Positions 1 to 8,737 of a DNA stretch of 64,000 nucleotides are shown here, one piece after another. Origin of the DNA: Flavobacteriales bacterium 34_180_T64. GTDB lineage: Bacteria; Bacteroidota; Bacteroidia; Flavobacteriales; Flavobacteriaceae. Below the pieces are notes generated by a model. The model was not told the DNA's origin. It searched no databases and worked only from the letters and a program-made list of their open reading frames with translations. How positions within the stretch are numbered: the stretch's first letter is position 1; each line of letters begins with the position of its first letter. Position numbers and translations under genes: made by a program. Location: assembly GCA_002162765.1 (NCBI GenBank), contig MAAR01000008.1:1-64000 (forward strand). The letters run 5' to 3'.

Positions 1-1
1 T

Positions 2-118
2 GGAACGTATAATAATGAGCTAATGCCAACCAGTGATTATTGGTTTGTTGTTGTGTATAATGAACCTAATAATGGTGAACGTAAAGAATTTAAAGCCCAT
101 TTCACACTGAAAAGATAA
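2..118 (+). CDS. T9SS type B sorting domain protein, C-terminal fragment
   Basis: The window opens inside this gene, and only its last 38 codons are visible. They match the end of the gliding-motility-associated (CHU_C, type B) T9SS sorting domain: a TYNNELMPTSDYWFVV stretch and a terminal KEFKAHFTLKR. This domain directs export across the outer membrane by the type IX secretion system. The next gene, 9 bp downstream, is a PorP/SprF protein. That pairing of a large type B cargo with its own PorP/SprF partner is typical of Flavobacteriaceae. What the cargo does cannot be told from this fragment. Confidence 0.8.
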   Translation, partial: GTYNNELMPTSDYWFVVVYNEPNNGERKEFKAHFTLKR

Positions 119-127
119 ATAGAAGAC

Positions 128-1135
128 ATGAATTTAAAAAAATATTGTTTAATAGCAATTGTAGCATTATTTACTAAAATAGGTCTGGCCCAAGAAGGCT
201 TGCCAATATACTCTGATTATTTAACTGATAATTATTATTTAATACACCCATCTATGGCAGGTGTTGCTAATTGTGCAAAAGTCAGATTGACTGCGCGAAA
301 GCAATGGTTTGGAGTTGATGATGCACCGAGTTTACAAACATTAAGTGTTAATGGAAGAATTGGAGAAACATCCTCGGCAGTTGGAGCAATTGTCTATAAT
401 GACGCTAATGGATTTCATTCACAAACAGGAGCTTACTTAACATACGCTCATCATTTAATGTTTTCTCGTAATGAAATAGATTTAAATATGTTATCATTTG
501 GATTGAGTGCTGGGTTCGTTCAATATAAATTGGATGAAACTTCATTTCTAGATGAAGGATTCGATCCATTAATTGAAGGGATCGAACAAAGTGCTACCAA
601 CTTCAATATTGATTTTGGATTTTCTTACCATTTCATAGATTTTTATGCACATGCTACGGTTAAAAATATACTTAAAAATGAAGGAGTTAATTTTAATGAA
701 CAAGGAATTACTTTTGATAATTTGAGAACCTATTTGTTTTCTCTAGGAAATACATTCAGTAGTTATGGAAGTGACTGGAGTTACGAGCCTTCTATTATGT
801 ATATGTATAGAGATGCAACCAAAGAATCATCAATCGATATAAATGCTAAAGCATATAAAACAATGGACTTTGGTAAAGTTTGGGGTGGATTGTCTTATAG
901 AAGAAGTTTTGACGGTGCAGAATTTTTGGATGGTTCTGGAGTGAGTAGTCAAAAATTACAATATTTTACTCCTTTTGTTGGAGTTGATTATAATAGTTTT
1001 GTTTTTGCATATACATATTCTTATCAAGCCAATTCAGTTGTTTTTAATAACGGTGGCTTTCATCAAATAACGCTTGGTTATAATTTCAATTGTAGACGAG
1101 AGAAATACGAATGTAATTGTCCAAATGTAAATTAA
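128..1135 (+). CDS. PorP/SprF family type IX secretion system membrane protein
   Basis: A 335-residue outer-membrane protein with a signal peptide (about residues 1-21, ending IGLAQ). The conserved family start follows: an EGLPIYSDYLTDNYYLIHP segment, then NCAKVRLTARKQWFG. The rest is alternating beta-strand sequence, consistent with a barrel of about 14 strands, and it ends in a Cys-rich tail. PorP/SprF proteins associate with the T9SS at the outer membrane and are thought to hold or secrete a specific type B cargo. Here that is probably the protein whose C-terminus lies immediately upstream in the same operon. The length is normal for the family. A strong terminator follows the stop, so this is the last gene of its operon. 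Confidence 0.88.
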   Translation: MNLKKYCLIAIVALFTKIGLAQEGLPIYSDYLTDNYYLIHPSMAGVANCAKVRLTARKQWFGVDDAPSLQTLSVNGRIGETSSAVGAIVYNDANGFHSQTGAYLTYAHHLMFSRNEIDLNMLSFGLSAGFVQYKLDETSFLDEGFDPLIEGIEQSATNFNIDFGFSYHFIDFYAHATVKNILKNEGVNFNEQGITFDNLRTYLFSLGNTFSSYGSDWSYEPSIMYMYRDATKESSIDINAKAYKTMDFGKVWGGLSYRRSFDGAEFLDGSGVSSQKLQYFTPFVGVDYNSFVFAYTYSYQANSVVFNNGGFHQITLGYNFNCRREKYECNCPNVN

Positions 1136-1137
1136 TT

Positions 1138-1168
1138 AAAAAAGTCTCGATAACATCGAGACTTTTTT
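1138..1168. terminator. bidirectional intrinsic terminator
   Basis: A perfect hairpin with arms AAAAAAGTCTCGAT and ATCGAGACTTTTTT around an AAC loop. It lies between the convergent PorP/SprF and VWA genes. A-runs and T-runs on both flanks allow it to end transcription from either side. Confidence 0.85.
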
Positions 1169-1179
1169 AATTTAAGAAC

Positions 1180-2337
1180 TTACCACTTATAACTTTTTTT
1201 CTTGGCCTGTGTTTTAATTGCTTTTATCATTGCACTTTCCAATCCATTTTGATTGTCTTTTTGTTGACTAAGGATAAATTTCTTGCGTTTAATATTGAGG
1301 CGTTGGATTTCTTCAGTTATTGTAATGCGTTCTTTTCTTTTTTTAGCAACAATAATTTTGAGTTCTCCCTTGCTTTTTCCCTTCAGCTCTTTGGGTAAAT
1401 CGGAGTCTTTTAAATCTTCATATTTAAAGGATTTTTCTTTTTCAGCATCAACTAAATCCCAAGTAGCGTTTTTATATAGATGTGAGCTTTTACTCACGGT
1501 TCTGCTTACAGCATTCTCACTACTGTACTCATAGGCATTGGAGTCTTGTTCTGATTGAAGCGCCATTTTTTGATGTCCTGTTTTACCATAGGCAATATAG
1601 GTTTTATTCAGTTTTTTATTTAAATCTAAAATGCTTTGATCATAAGGGGATGCAACATATATGGTCTCATGATTATGGTTTATGGCCATATAATTTCCAT
1701 GTCCTAAATCCGCGCCATCTTTCCAAGAACTAGAAATGCCTTGATTATAGTTTCCACAAAAAATAGTGTTAATGGTGACGTCATTAGTGTTGGCCAATTT
1801 TGTTGCTACCTTATAATTCACGCTTCCCTGAGTAAATGGCTCATTACCTGCAATAAAAATTAGTTTCAGGTCATCTTTATTTTTACCCCAATTTAATTGA
1901 TTCAAGGACGTTTGAATGACTTGCCCACAGTATTCATTTCCGCCATTGGTAGTTAGAGAAAAAAGCTGTTTGGAAATTTCGTCTAAGTCTTCACTGAATG
2001 CTAGTACTTGTCTGATAAACCCTTCATTGCCATTTAATCCGTCATTCCCATATTCATATAATGCAATTTGTAAATTGGGTCTCACATTCTGACATTTGGC
2101 ATAGGACAATTCATTTACAATTTCCCAAAGCTGTGCTTTCGCTTGGTCAATTAATCCATCCATACTATTGCTCGTGTCTAACAAGAGCGCCACTTTTATG
2201 AACTGTTTAGATTCGGTGTAATTAACAGATTCTGTTATAACAAGCTCAGCATGAGTTTTGTTTTTATGATTCGCATTGCAGGACAAAAATCCTATGAGAA
2301 ATAAACAGAGTAATAATTTGTTTAAAATCGTTTTCAT
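1180..2337 (-). CDS. von Willebrand factor type A domain lipoprotein
   Basis: I place the start at the ATG at 2337 (385 aa). An in-frame ATG 21 bp upstream would add seven charged residues before the signal peptide. From the preferred start there is a lipoprotein signal ending GFLSC, with the lipidated Cys at about residue 20. A VWA domain follows with the metal-binding DTSNS (MIDAS, DxSxS) motif. The C-terminal ~100 residues are strongly basic and helical (Lys/Arg/Glu-rich). VWA domains bind protein ligands through a divalent metal, so a cell-surface or periplasmic adhesion or complex-forming role is plausible. The ligand is unknown. The gene is monocistronic between a terminator and a divergent sensor kinase. 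Confidence 0.7.
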   Translation of the reverse strand: MKTILNKLLLCLFLIGFLSCNANHKNKTHAELVITESVNYTESKQFIKVALLLDTSNSMDGLIDQAKAQLWEIVNELSYAKCQNVRPNLQIALYEYGNDGLNGNEGFIRQVLAFSEDLDEISKQLFSLTTNGGNEYCGQVIQTSLNQLNWGKNKDDLKLIFIAGNEPFTQGSVNYKVATKLANTNDVTINTIFCGNYNQGISSSWKDGADLGHGNYMAINHNHETIYVASPYDQSILDLNKKLNKTYIAYGKTGHQKMALQSEQDSNAYEYSSENAVSRTVSKSSHLYKNATWDLVDAEKEKSFKYEDLKDSDLPKELKGKSKGELKIIVAKKRKERITITEEIQRLNIKRKKFILSQQKDNQNGLESAMIKAIKTQAKKKSYKW

Positions 2338-2543
2338 TTTTTTTATTTTTTGATTCAAGTTATAAAATTAAAAGAGTCATTTTTTAAATAAAAACATGAA
2401 TGAGTGAGCCACTGCTTTGGATGAGTAATGCATATTATCAATTGAGTAAAGCCTTCATATTAGAGAGAAAAAGAGCCTATTTGCTGATTTTTTGATTTTA
2501 ATTAACCAATTAAAGTATGTAAGTTTATTCTTTTAAATTAGTT

Positions 2544-4709
2544 ATGAGAATTCACCTAAGATATATATTCATATTTATTTTTTCATTTTCAAATTATGTT
2601 GTGATTGCACAAGAAAGTGATGCCACAACGAAGCCAACAACCTTCGTTGTACGTGGTTCTGTGCGAGAAGGTGATACCTATAAACCAATTTCAAAAGTAA
2701 ATATTGAAGTCAATGGTGGTGCATATACTAGAACGGATTTAGATGGAAAGTTTAGAATAAGAGTTACTATTGGAGATGAACTCATTGTGAGACATAAAGA
2801 TTTCGAAACTGTATATTATAAAATTGTAAATGACGATAGAATTAGTATTGAAGTTCAACCCAGTGAACCAAGTAATTTAGGAGTTTCAAAGCTTAGATCA
2901 AATACGAAACTATTCAATTCATTATTGGACTCAGTTTCGACATATTTAAAAAAGGATGCTGAAAAAAGCATACAATTTGTTGGAGACGCCTTATCAATAA
3001 GTAATTCTGTGAGGCAGAGTGGAGAGGCTTACGAACTATTAGCTGATGTATATGTGTATTGGAATCAGTATGATTTGTCGGTAACAAATTATAGGATAAG
3101 TCTTCAGAATATGGAATCTAATGATGTCAAATTAAAGCTAGGAAAAGCCTATAAAAACAATAGTAATTACCAAGAAAGCCTAGAAACTTATGAGGCTATT
3201 GATAAAAAAGAACTTTCAAATTATCAACGCACCGAACTATATGAAGGTTTGGGGGATACCCATTTTAGCATCAAAAACTATTCGGCTTCTATTACTGCCT
3301 ATACAATAGGATTAGATATAGCACAGAAGCATTTGATAACACCAAAAGTTACAGATTTAAATTCTAAAATTGCTCAGGCTTATAATGCTGCCGGAGAACG
3401 CGATAAGGCTGAAGGCTTTTTTGAAAACTCATTGAACCTGGCTGAACAAGAAAACAAAACTAGGGCTGTAAAGGAAAAAATTACGGTAGCTGACTTTCAA
3501 AATACCAAAAATGCCTATGAAGATGAAATTGAATTGCGTAAAGATGCATTGGAGGATTTAAAAGATATAGAATCCGATTCAATTATAGATAACGAGAGTG
3601 CTTTAACGCCACAAAAACAAAATTACAAAATAGGTAATGCTTACTTTCTAAAAAAAGATTATAATAGTGCAATTCCATATTTAGAAGAAAGTATTAGAGA
3701 GGCTGACATTAAAGAAGATTTAGTGGTAAAAAAGGATGCTACGAGAAAATTATCTGATGTTTATGTTGATGCTGGAAATTATGAAAAGGCCTTGTTGACG
3801 TTCAAAGCATATACGGCAACAGTTGATGAATTGTATATTAAAAGAGAACAAGAAATTTCACAATTGGCCCGTTTTAATAGAAATATAACCGAAAAACAAA
3901 ATCGAATTACCAGTCTCGAGAGCGATAGAGAATTATCTGAAAGTAAATATGAATTGACCGCAGAGCGTAACAAAAGTCAACAACTCATCATTTATTCATT
4001 AATAGGCGGAGTCATTCTTTTATTAGTTACAGCATATTTTATGTTTAAATACATAAAACAGCAAAAATACGCCAACAATCTATTAGCTTTAAAATCGTTG
4101 AGAAGTCAGATGAATCCACATTTTATTTTTAATGCATTGAACTCGGTAAATAGTTTCATAGCATCTAATGATGAGCGAACTGCAAATAAGTATTTATCCG
4201 ACTTCTCATATCTTATGAGGGCAGTATTAGAGAATAGCGAAGAAGATTTTATTCCACTTCAAAAAGAAATAGATCTGTTAGAGTTGTATACTAAATTAGA
4301 GCATTTCCGTTTTAAAGATAAGTTTGCCTATAGTATTAATGTTGACGAGTCTATTGATATTGATCAATTCCAAATTCCTCCGATGTTATTACAACCCTAT
4401 ATTGAAAATGCGGTATGGCATGGCTTACGTTATAAAAAAGAAATAGGTCATTTAAATATCACTTTGGCTCAAAAAAACAAGACTGAATTGACCATAACTA
4501 TTACCGACGACGGTATTGGTCGTCAGCAATCAAATGCACTTAAAACAGAAAATCAACAAAAGCAAAATTCTAAAGGCATGGGCAATATTAAAAAACGTGT
4601 TGCCATTCTAAACGAAATGTATAAAGATAAAGTCGATGTAAGTATTGATGATTTTCAAGATGCTGAAGATGTTGGCACAAAAGTGGTGGTAACCCTAAAA
4701 AAAGACTAA
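2544..4709 (+). CDS. LytS-type sensor histidine kinase with CarboxypepD_reg-like and TPR sensor region
   Basis: A 721-residue membrane kinase. In order: signal peptide (1-22), a CarboxypepD_reg-like beta-sandwich (about 33-110), a helical TPR array (about 120-430), a coiled-coil linker, one membrane helix (about 481-503), and a His_kinase/HATPase_c catalytic region. The phospho-accepting His is H526 in the SQMNPHFIFNALNS motif. The N-box (LLQPYIENAVWHG), the DDGIG motif and GMGNIKKR are all present, so the kinase should be active. It lacks a DHp domain, as is normal for the LytS class. The LytTR response regulator begins 88 bp downstream and is its likely partner. The periplasmic domains suggest that it senses an envelope or protein ligand; which one is not known. 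Confidence 0.85.
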   Translation: MRIHLRYIFIFIFSFSNYVVIAQESDATTKPTTFVVRGSVREGDTYKPISKVNIEVNGGAYTRTDLDGKFRIRVTIGDELIVRHKDFETVYYKIVNDDRISIEVQPSEPSNLGVSKLRSNTKLFNSLLDSVSTYLKKDAEKSIQFVGDALSISNSVRQSGEAYELLADVYVYWNQYDLSVTNYRISLQNMESNDVKLKLGKAYKNNSNYQESLETYEAIDKKELSNYQRTELYEGLGDTHFSIKNYSASITAYTIGLDIAQKHLITPKVTDLNSKIAQAYNAAGERDKAEGFFENSLNLAEQENKTRAVKEKITVADFQNTKNAYEDEIELRKDALEDLKDIESDSIIDNESALTPQKQNYKIGNAYFLKKDYNSAIPYLEESIREADIKEDLVVKKDATRKLSDVYVDAGNYEKALLTFKAYTATVDELYIKREQEISQLARFNRNITEKQNRITSLESDRELSESKYELTAERNKSQQLIIYSLIGGVILLLVTAYFMFKYIKQQKYANNLLALKSLRSQMNPHFIFNALNSVNSFIASNDERTANKYLSDFSYLMRAVLENSEEDFIPLQKEIDLLELYTKLEHFRFKDKFAYSINVDESIDIDQFQIPPMLLQPYIENAVWHGLRYKKEIGHLNITLAQKNKTELTITITDDGIGRQQSNALKTENQQKQNSKGMGNIKKRVAILNEMYKDKVDVSIDDFQDAEDVGTKVVVTLKKD

Positions 4710-4797
4710 ATGAAATATACACGCCCCACTGTATTAGATATTGAATTATCAATTTGGATATTCCATTTGGCAATTAAAAAAAAATAAGTATAAGCAA

Positions 4798-5532
4798 ATG
4801 AAACTAAGATCTATAATTGTTGAAGACGAAGAAACAAGTAGAGATATTCTAAATAATTATCTCAAAAAATATTGTCCAAATGTGGAGGTTGTCGGTGAGG
4901 CTTCTAATGTTGATGAAGCCTTAATTTTAATACGAAATAATGAGCTCGACTTAGTGTTTCTAGATGTCGAAATGCCTTATGGAAATGCATTTGATTTACT
5001 AGATAAAGTAGGAGATGTCAACTTTGAAACCGTTTTTGTTACTGCATATAATCACTATGCTGTTGAGGCGTTAAATGCGCACGCTTCGTATTATTTAATG
5101 AAGCCAATATCTATTGATGAACTTATCAAGGCAGTCGATTATGTTTCTGAAATAAGAATGAAAGAAGATGCACTTCAAAACCAGGTGCTAGTACCTAAAA
5201 CAAACGGGGTAAATGGTAAAATAACGATCCCACAGCAAAATGGTTTTGAAATTATTAATACGGCTGATATTTTATACTGTAAGGCCGACGATAACTATAC
5301 TGAGATCTATTTAAACACGAATAAAAAGAAATTGGTCAGCAAAACCTTAAAGTACTTTGAAGAAGCTTTAAATGATAGTAGTTTTGCGAGAGTTCATAAA
5401 TCGTATTTAGTAAACGTCAATGAAGTTGTAAAATATTTCAAAGGTAAAGGAGGAAGTCTCCTCTTGAGCAATGGAAAGCAAATCATGGTTTCGGCCTCTA
5501 AAAAGTCTAACTTTTTATCATATTTCAAATAA
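4798..5532 (+). CDS. LytTR-family DNA-binding response regulator
   Basis: The start is set at the ATG at 4798 (244 aa), because the receiver domain begins at once with MKLRSIIVEDEE. A longer frame from a TTG at 4741 adds sequence that is not receiver-like. The receiver domain carries the acidic pair E9/D10, the phospho-acceptor D56 in FLDVEMP, the conserved Thr in FVTAY and the Lys in LMKP. A LytTR DNA-binding domain occupies about residues 140-240 and includes the RVHKSYLVN segment that is characteristic of the family. It is the cognate partner of the upstream kinase. Its target genes are not evident in the window. The next gene starts 5 bp downstream, so the two are probably co-transcribed. 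Confidence 0.9.
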   Translation: MKLRSIIVEDEETSRDILNNYLKKYCPNVEVVGEASNVDEALILIRNNELDLVFLDVEMPYGNAFDLLDKVGDVNFETVFVTAYNHYAVEALNAHASYYLMKPISIDELIKAVDYVSEIRMKEDALQNQVLVPKTNGVNGKITIPQQNGFEIINTADILYCKADDNYTEIYLNTNKKKLVSKTLKYFEEALNDSSFARVHKSYLVNVNEVVKYFKGKGGSLLLSNGKQIMVSASKKSNFLSYFK

Positions 5533-5537
5533 AGTAT

Positions 5538-6053
5538 ATGCCACTAATAAAATCAGTTAAAGGAAAATCACCTGAAATTCCAGAGGATTGTTACATCGCA
5601 GAAAACGCCACGATAGTTGGGGAGGTTTCAATGGGAAACCAATGTAGCGTTTGGTTTAATGCCGTAATTAGGGGAGATGTTCATTATATAAAAATGGGCA
5701 ATAAAGTTAATGTTCAAGATGGGGCAATTATTCACGCTACCTATCAAAAATCGCCAACACTCATTGGTAATAATGTTTCTATAGGACATAATGCGATAGT
5801 GCATGGTTGTACCATTCAGGACAATGTTCTTATAGGTATGGGAAGTATCATTATGGATGATTGTGTTGTAGAAAGCAATAGTATTATTGCAGCTGGAGCA
5901 GTTGTAACTGAACATACTATTGTGGAATCAGGAAGTATCTATGCTGGTATACCGGCGAAGAAAATAAAAGACATTAGTCAGGAATTAATTACGGACGAAA
6001 TTGATCGTATTGCGAATAACTATGTTAAATATTCGGGATGGTTTAAGGACTAA
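5538..6053 (+). CDS. gamma-carbonic anhydrase family protein
   Basis: A 171-residue left-handed beta-helix (hexapeptide repeat) protein of the YrdA/PaaY/gamma-CA type. The zinc-ligand histidines are visible: one in GAIIHATY and two in the IGHNAIVHGC region. The Arg and Asp of the RGDVHYIKMG segment, which stabilise the trimer, are also present. Members hydrate CO2 or act as acyltransferase-like proteins, and activity varies across the family. The length is normal. It follows the LytTR regulator by 5 bp. The start at 5538 fits the usual MPLIKSVKGKSP opening. A structured repeat rather than a classical terminator separates it from murI. Confidence 0.88.
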   Translation: MPLIKSVKGKSPEIPEDCYIAENATIVGEVSMGNQCSVWFNAVIRGDVHYIKMGNKVNVQDGAIIHATYQKSPTLIGNNVSIGHNAIVHGCTIQDNVLIGMGSIIMDDCVVESNSIIAAGAVVTEHTIVESGSIYAGIPAKKIKDISQELITDEIDRIANNYVKYSGWFKD

Positions 6054-6059
6054 AATATT

Positions 6060-6133
6060 GGCGTTCCCTTTGGGCCGCGCTTTCATCAGTCGCTCTTTTC
6101 AAGGAGCTCCAACAAAGCTTTAATCGCTAACGC
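6060..6133. repeat. GCGTT...AACGC-bounded structured repeat, copy 1
   Basis: A GC-richer block between the convergent gamma-carbonic anhydrase and murI genes. It opens with GGCGTTCCC and closes with CGCTAACGC, so the ends can pair (GCGTT with AACGC). An inner hairpin joins GCTCTTTT to AAGGAGC. The same skeleton recurs at 63832-63938: GGCGTTCC, an inner hairpin ending CTTTT...AAGGA, then an ATC(C)CTAACGC close. I interpret it as a dispersed repeat, perhaps acting as a bidirectional terminator here. The family is unnamed to me. Confidence 0.55.
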
Positions 6134-6140
6134 AGTACCA

Positions 6141-6920
6141 TTAAAAATCTAGTGCTTCTATCTTATATTGACTGCCTAAAAGAGACGCTATTATGTCAGT
6201 ACGCGTGTTAATATAAAACTGATGATTGGAATGAGTCAATTTGGAGTTAAGAAGATGTTGTTGTTCCAAAATGAGCTTTAGTTGCTTCGCTACTGCTAAA
6301 CCAGAGTCAATTATTTTGACATGTTTTGGTAGCAGCTCCAAAAGCAAGGGCATTAGGTAAGGATAATGCGTACAGCCCAAAACTAAATAATCAATATTCG
6401 CATCTAACATGGGTTGTAAATAGATTTGCAATAAACTGCGCATTGCGTCGGATTCGGCTTCACCATTTTCAATTAGTGAAACAATGCCTTCACCTTCCTG
6501 TTCAATAACTTTCAGACCATTACTATATAAATTAGTGGTTTCATGAAATAATTGACTAGAAAGGGTCCCTTTTGTAGCAAGTATTCCTATGGCCTTGGTT
6601 TGTGTATGCAGTGCCGCAGGTTTAATAGCAGGTTCGATACCAATAAAAGGTATGTTAAACCGATTTCTAAGTATTTCAATAGCATTGGTTGTTGCTGTGT
6701 TACAAGCAACCACAATTAGCTTGCAATTTTTTTCAATGAGTAGTTGCGTATTCTTAATACTGAGATCAATAATCTCTTGTTTTGTTTTAATTCCATAAGG
6801 CGCATTTTTACTATCCGCTAAATAAATAGTATGCTCGTTTGGTAATAACGCTTCTATCTCTTTAAATATAGAAGTGCCTCCAACTCCAGAATCAAATATG
6901 CCAATAGGTCTTGAACTCAT
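6141..6920 (-). CDS. murI: glutamate racemase
   Basis: A 259-residue enzyme that interconverts L- and D-glutamate to supply D-Glu for peptidoglycan in the cytoplasm. The N-terminal GIFDSGVGG motif and both catalytic cysteines are present: C73 in VVACNTATTNA and C183 in LGCTHYP. The length matches the family. In Bacteroidetes murI commonly follows the ompH genes, as here, but a terminator between them (6933-6964) suggests separate transcription. The start at 6920 gives MSSRPIGIFDSG, which is the usual N-terminus. Confidence 0.95.
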   Translation of the reverse strand: MSSRPIGIFDSGVGGTSIFKEIEALLPNEHTIYLADSKNAPYGIKTKQEIIDLSIKNTQLLIEKNCKLIVVACNTATTNAIEILRNRFNIPFIGIEPAIKPAALHTQTKAIGILATKGTLSSQLFHETTNLYSNGLKVIEQEGEGIVSLIENGEAESDAMRSLLQIYLQPMLDANIDYLVLGCTHYPYLMPLLLELLPKHVKIIDSGLAVAKQLKLILEQQHLLNSKLTHSNHQFYINTRTDIIASLLGSQYKIEALDF

Positions 6921-6932
6921 CTTTACAAAAAT

Positions 6933-6964
6933 AAAAAAGCCACTTTTGTAAAGTGGCTTTTTTA
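6933..6964 (-). terminator. intrinsic terminator of the bamA-ompH operon
   Basis: A perfect hairpin, AAAAAAGCCACTTT paired with AAAGTGGCTTTTTT around a TGT loop. It lies 22 bp past the ompH stop on the minus strand and just upstream of murI. Confidence 0.85.
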
Positions 6965-6985
6965 ATAATTATTTAAGTATTCTTA

Positions 6986-7495
6986 TTAGAATCCTAATTC
7001 GGTTTTAACATCTGCTAAAAGATCTTTACCATCTGAAACTAAAACTCCAGAACCTTGAGTAGAATCTAAAACATATTGAAATCCTTGAGCTTTTGCTACT
7101 CTACTGATTGCTGCTTTTGCTTTTTCAAATATAGGCTTCATTAAGGCATCATTCTTTGTTTGAAGATCTTGTTGCGCTTGACCTTGAAATTGTTGAATGC
7201 TAGCTTTCATAGTTTCAACTTCTTGAGCTCTTTTTATATTTTCTTCTTCAGTTTTAGTATCAGCTTCAGCTTGATATTGCTTCATTTTGTTTTGAAATTC
7301 AGTCATCATTGATTTCAATTCGGCATCATAAGTTTTTGACAACGTTTCAATTTCTGCCTGCGCACTTTTCATCTCCGGCATTGCTTGAACTAAGTCTGCA
7401 GTGTTAATATGTGCAATCTTACTTTGAGCTACAGTTAAACTAGTAGCACCAATAAAAAGTACGGCTGCAAATAAAAGGGTTTTAAATTGTTTCAT
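6986..7495 (-). CDS. OmpH/Skp family periplasmic chaperone (second copy)
   Basis: A 169-residue protein with a signal peptide (to about residue 23, ending TVAQ) followed by the OmpH domain. It starts with KIAHINTADLVQAMPEM, continues in a long charged and Gln-rich coiled coil (about 45-120), and ends in a small beta segment containing YVLDSTQGSG. Skp-type chaperones form trimers that carry unfolded outer-membrane proteins across the periplasm to BamA. The length is normal for Skp. It lies 39 bp downstream of a second, longer ompH gene and in the same operon as bamA, which supports this role. Confidence 0.9.
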   Translation of the reverse strand: MKQFKTLLFAAVLFIGATSLTVAQSKIAHINTADLVQAMPEMKSAQAEIETLSKTYDAELKSMMTEFQNKMKQYQAEADTKTEEENIKRAQEVETMKASIQQFQGQAQQDLQTKNDALMKPIFEKAKAAISRVAKAQGFQYVLDSTQGSGVLVSDGKDLLADVKTELGF

Positions 7496-7534
7496 TTTAA
7501 AAATAGTATTACGTGTTATAATTATTAATTGTTT

Positions 7535-8563
7535 TTAGTTATTATCATTCGGAACAGAATCATTTTTTTTCTTCTGCTCTTCGCGTTCTTTCTTTGCTTT
7601 TGCTCTATCCGCTAATATTTTCTTTCTTTTTTCATCTAGCGCTTTTTTTCTTTCTTCTCTGTCCTTTAATTTCTGTAATCGTTTTTCTTCAGCTATTTGA
7701 GCCGCTGTTTTTCCTGTATTTCCTGCAGAAATTTTTGTTTTATTTGCAGAAGTACTGTCTGCAGGCTTTTTAGTTATTACGCCTCTAATACTGTCACGTT
7801 CTGCCTTTGATTTCGCCCTATCATCTAATGTCTTTTGGCGCCTAGCGTCTCCAACTGCTTTTAAAGAATCACGTCTTTTTTGCTGTTGTAATTTACGATC
7901 TTCAATGACTTTATTGCGTTCAGCTTTTTTAGCATCCAATGCTTTTTGTCGTTCCTCAAGTCCTGTATTTATTTCAGGAACTACCTCTTCTTTATCTGCC
8001 GCTTTACGTTCAGCTTTAGATTGTGCTTGAGTGCGTTTTGCCGAACGTGTGATACTTCGTATTATTAACTCACTTATATCAAATCGATCAGCTGAATAAA
8101 GCATCACTACATCTGCAGATTTATCGAATATGAAATCATATTTTTTATTTCCTGCAATTTCCTGTACAGCAGCAAATATTTGATCTTGTATAGGTTGAAT
8201 CAATTGCTTTTTTTGAATCATTAAATCGCCATTTGGACCAAAACGCTTTTGTTGATAATCCAAAATTTCTGCTTCTTCAAAAGTGATGTCTTCCAAACGT
8301 TCTTCATACAATTCTTTTGTTAAAAGCACGCTTTCGCTATTTAATTGTTTCTTCTTTTGGTCAATTACACTAAGACGTTGTTCGATTTCAGTTTTCCATT
8401 GCTGTACTTTAGTTTCTAACTGAGTGGTCGCATCTTGATATTCTGGAACATTCTGTAATATATATTCTGTATCAATGTAACCTATTCTAACGCCACGTTG
8501 TGCATTAGAAATAAAGCTCATCAGACCTATTACTACCATTAAAAAAAGAACTTTATTTTTCAT
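7535..8563 (-). CDS. OmpH/Skp family protein with long basic C-terminal tail
   Basis: A 342-residue protein with a signal peptide (to about residue 21, ending SNAQ) and an OmpH domain (about 25-175: GYIDTEYILQNVPEY, a coiled coil, then YDFIFDKSADVVMLYSA). About 165 further residues are dominated by Lys, Arg, Glu and Ala, in repeated RKKALDEKRKK-like heptads. The tail makes it twice the usual Skp length. It is a long charged helix whose role is unknown; peptidoglycan or membrane-surface contact is only a guess. It sits between bamA (174 bp upstream) and the short ompH, an arrangement common in Flavobacteriia. Confidence 0.88.
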   Translation of the reverse strand: MKNKVLFLMVVIGLMSFISNAQRGVRIGYIDTEYILQNVPEYQDATTQLETKVQQWKTEIEQRLSVIDQKKKQLNSESVLLTKELYEERLEDITFEEAEILDYQQKRFGPNGDLMIQKKQLIQPIQDQIFAAVQEIAGNKKYDFIFDKSADVVMLYSADRFDISELIIRSITRSAKRTQAQSKAERKAADKEEVVPEINTGLEERQKALDAKKAERNKVIEDRKLQQQKRRDSLKAVGDARRQKTLDDRAKSKAERDSIRGVITKKPADSTSANKTKISAGNTGKTAAQIAEEKRLQKLKDREERKKALDEKRKKILADRAKAKKEREEQKKKNDSVPNDNN

Positions 8564-8737
8564 CTGTTTGTAATTTTATGATTTATTGATATAATCTATA
8601 AATTTTAAAATGACAGATATTTAATTTAAATCCCGCCATTTGTATTATTGTTTTTCAAATTAACGAAATTTATTCTGAAAAATTTTAACACAGCAAGCTA
8701 AATCGTTACAGTGTTAATAGAAAATATCATGCCAAAG

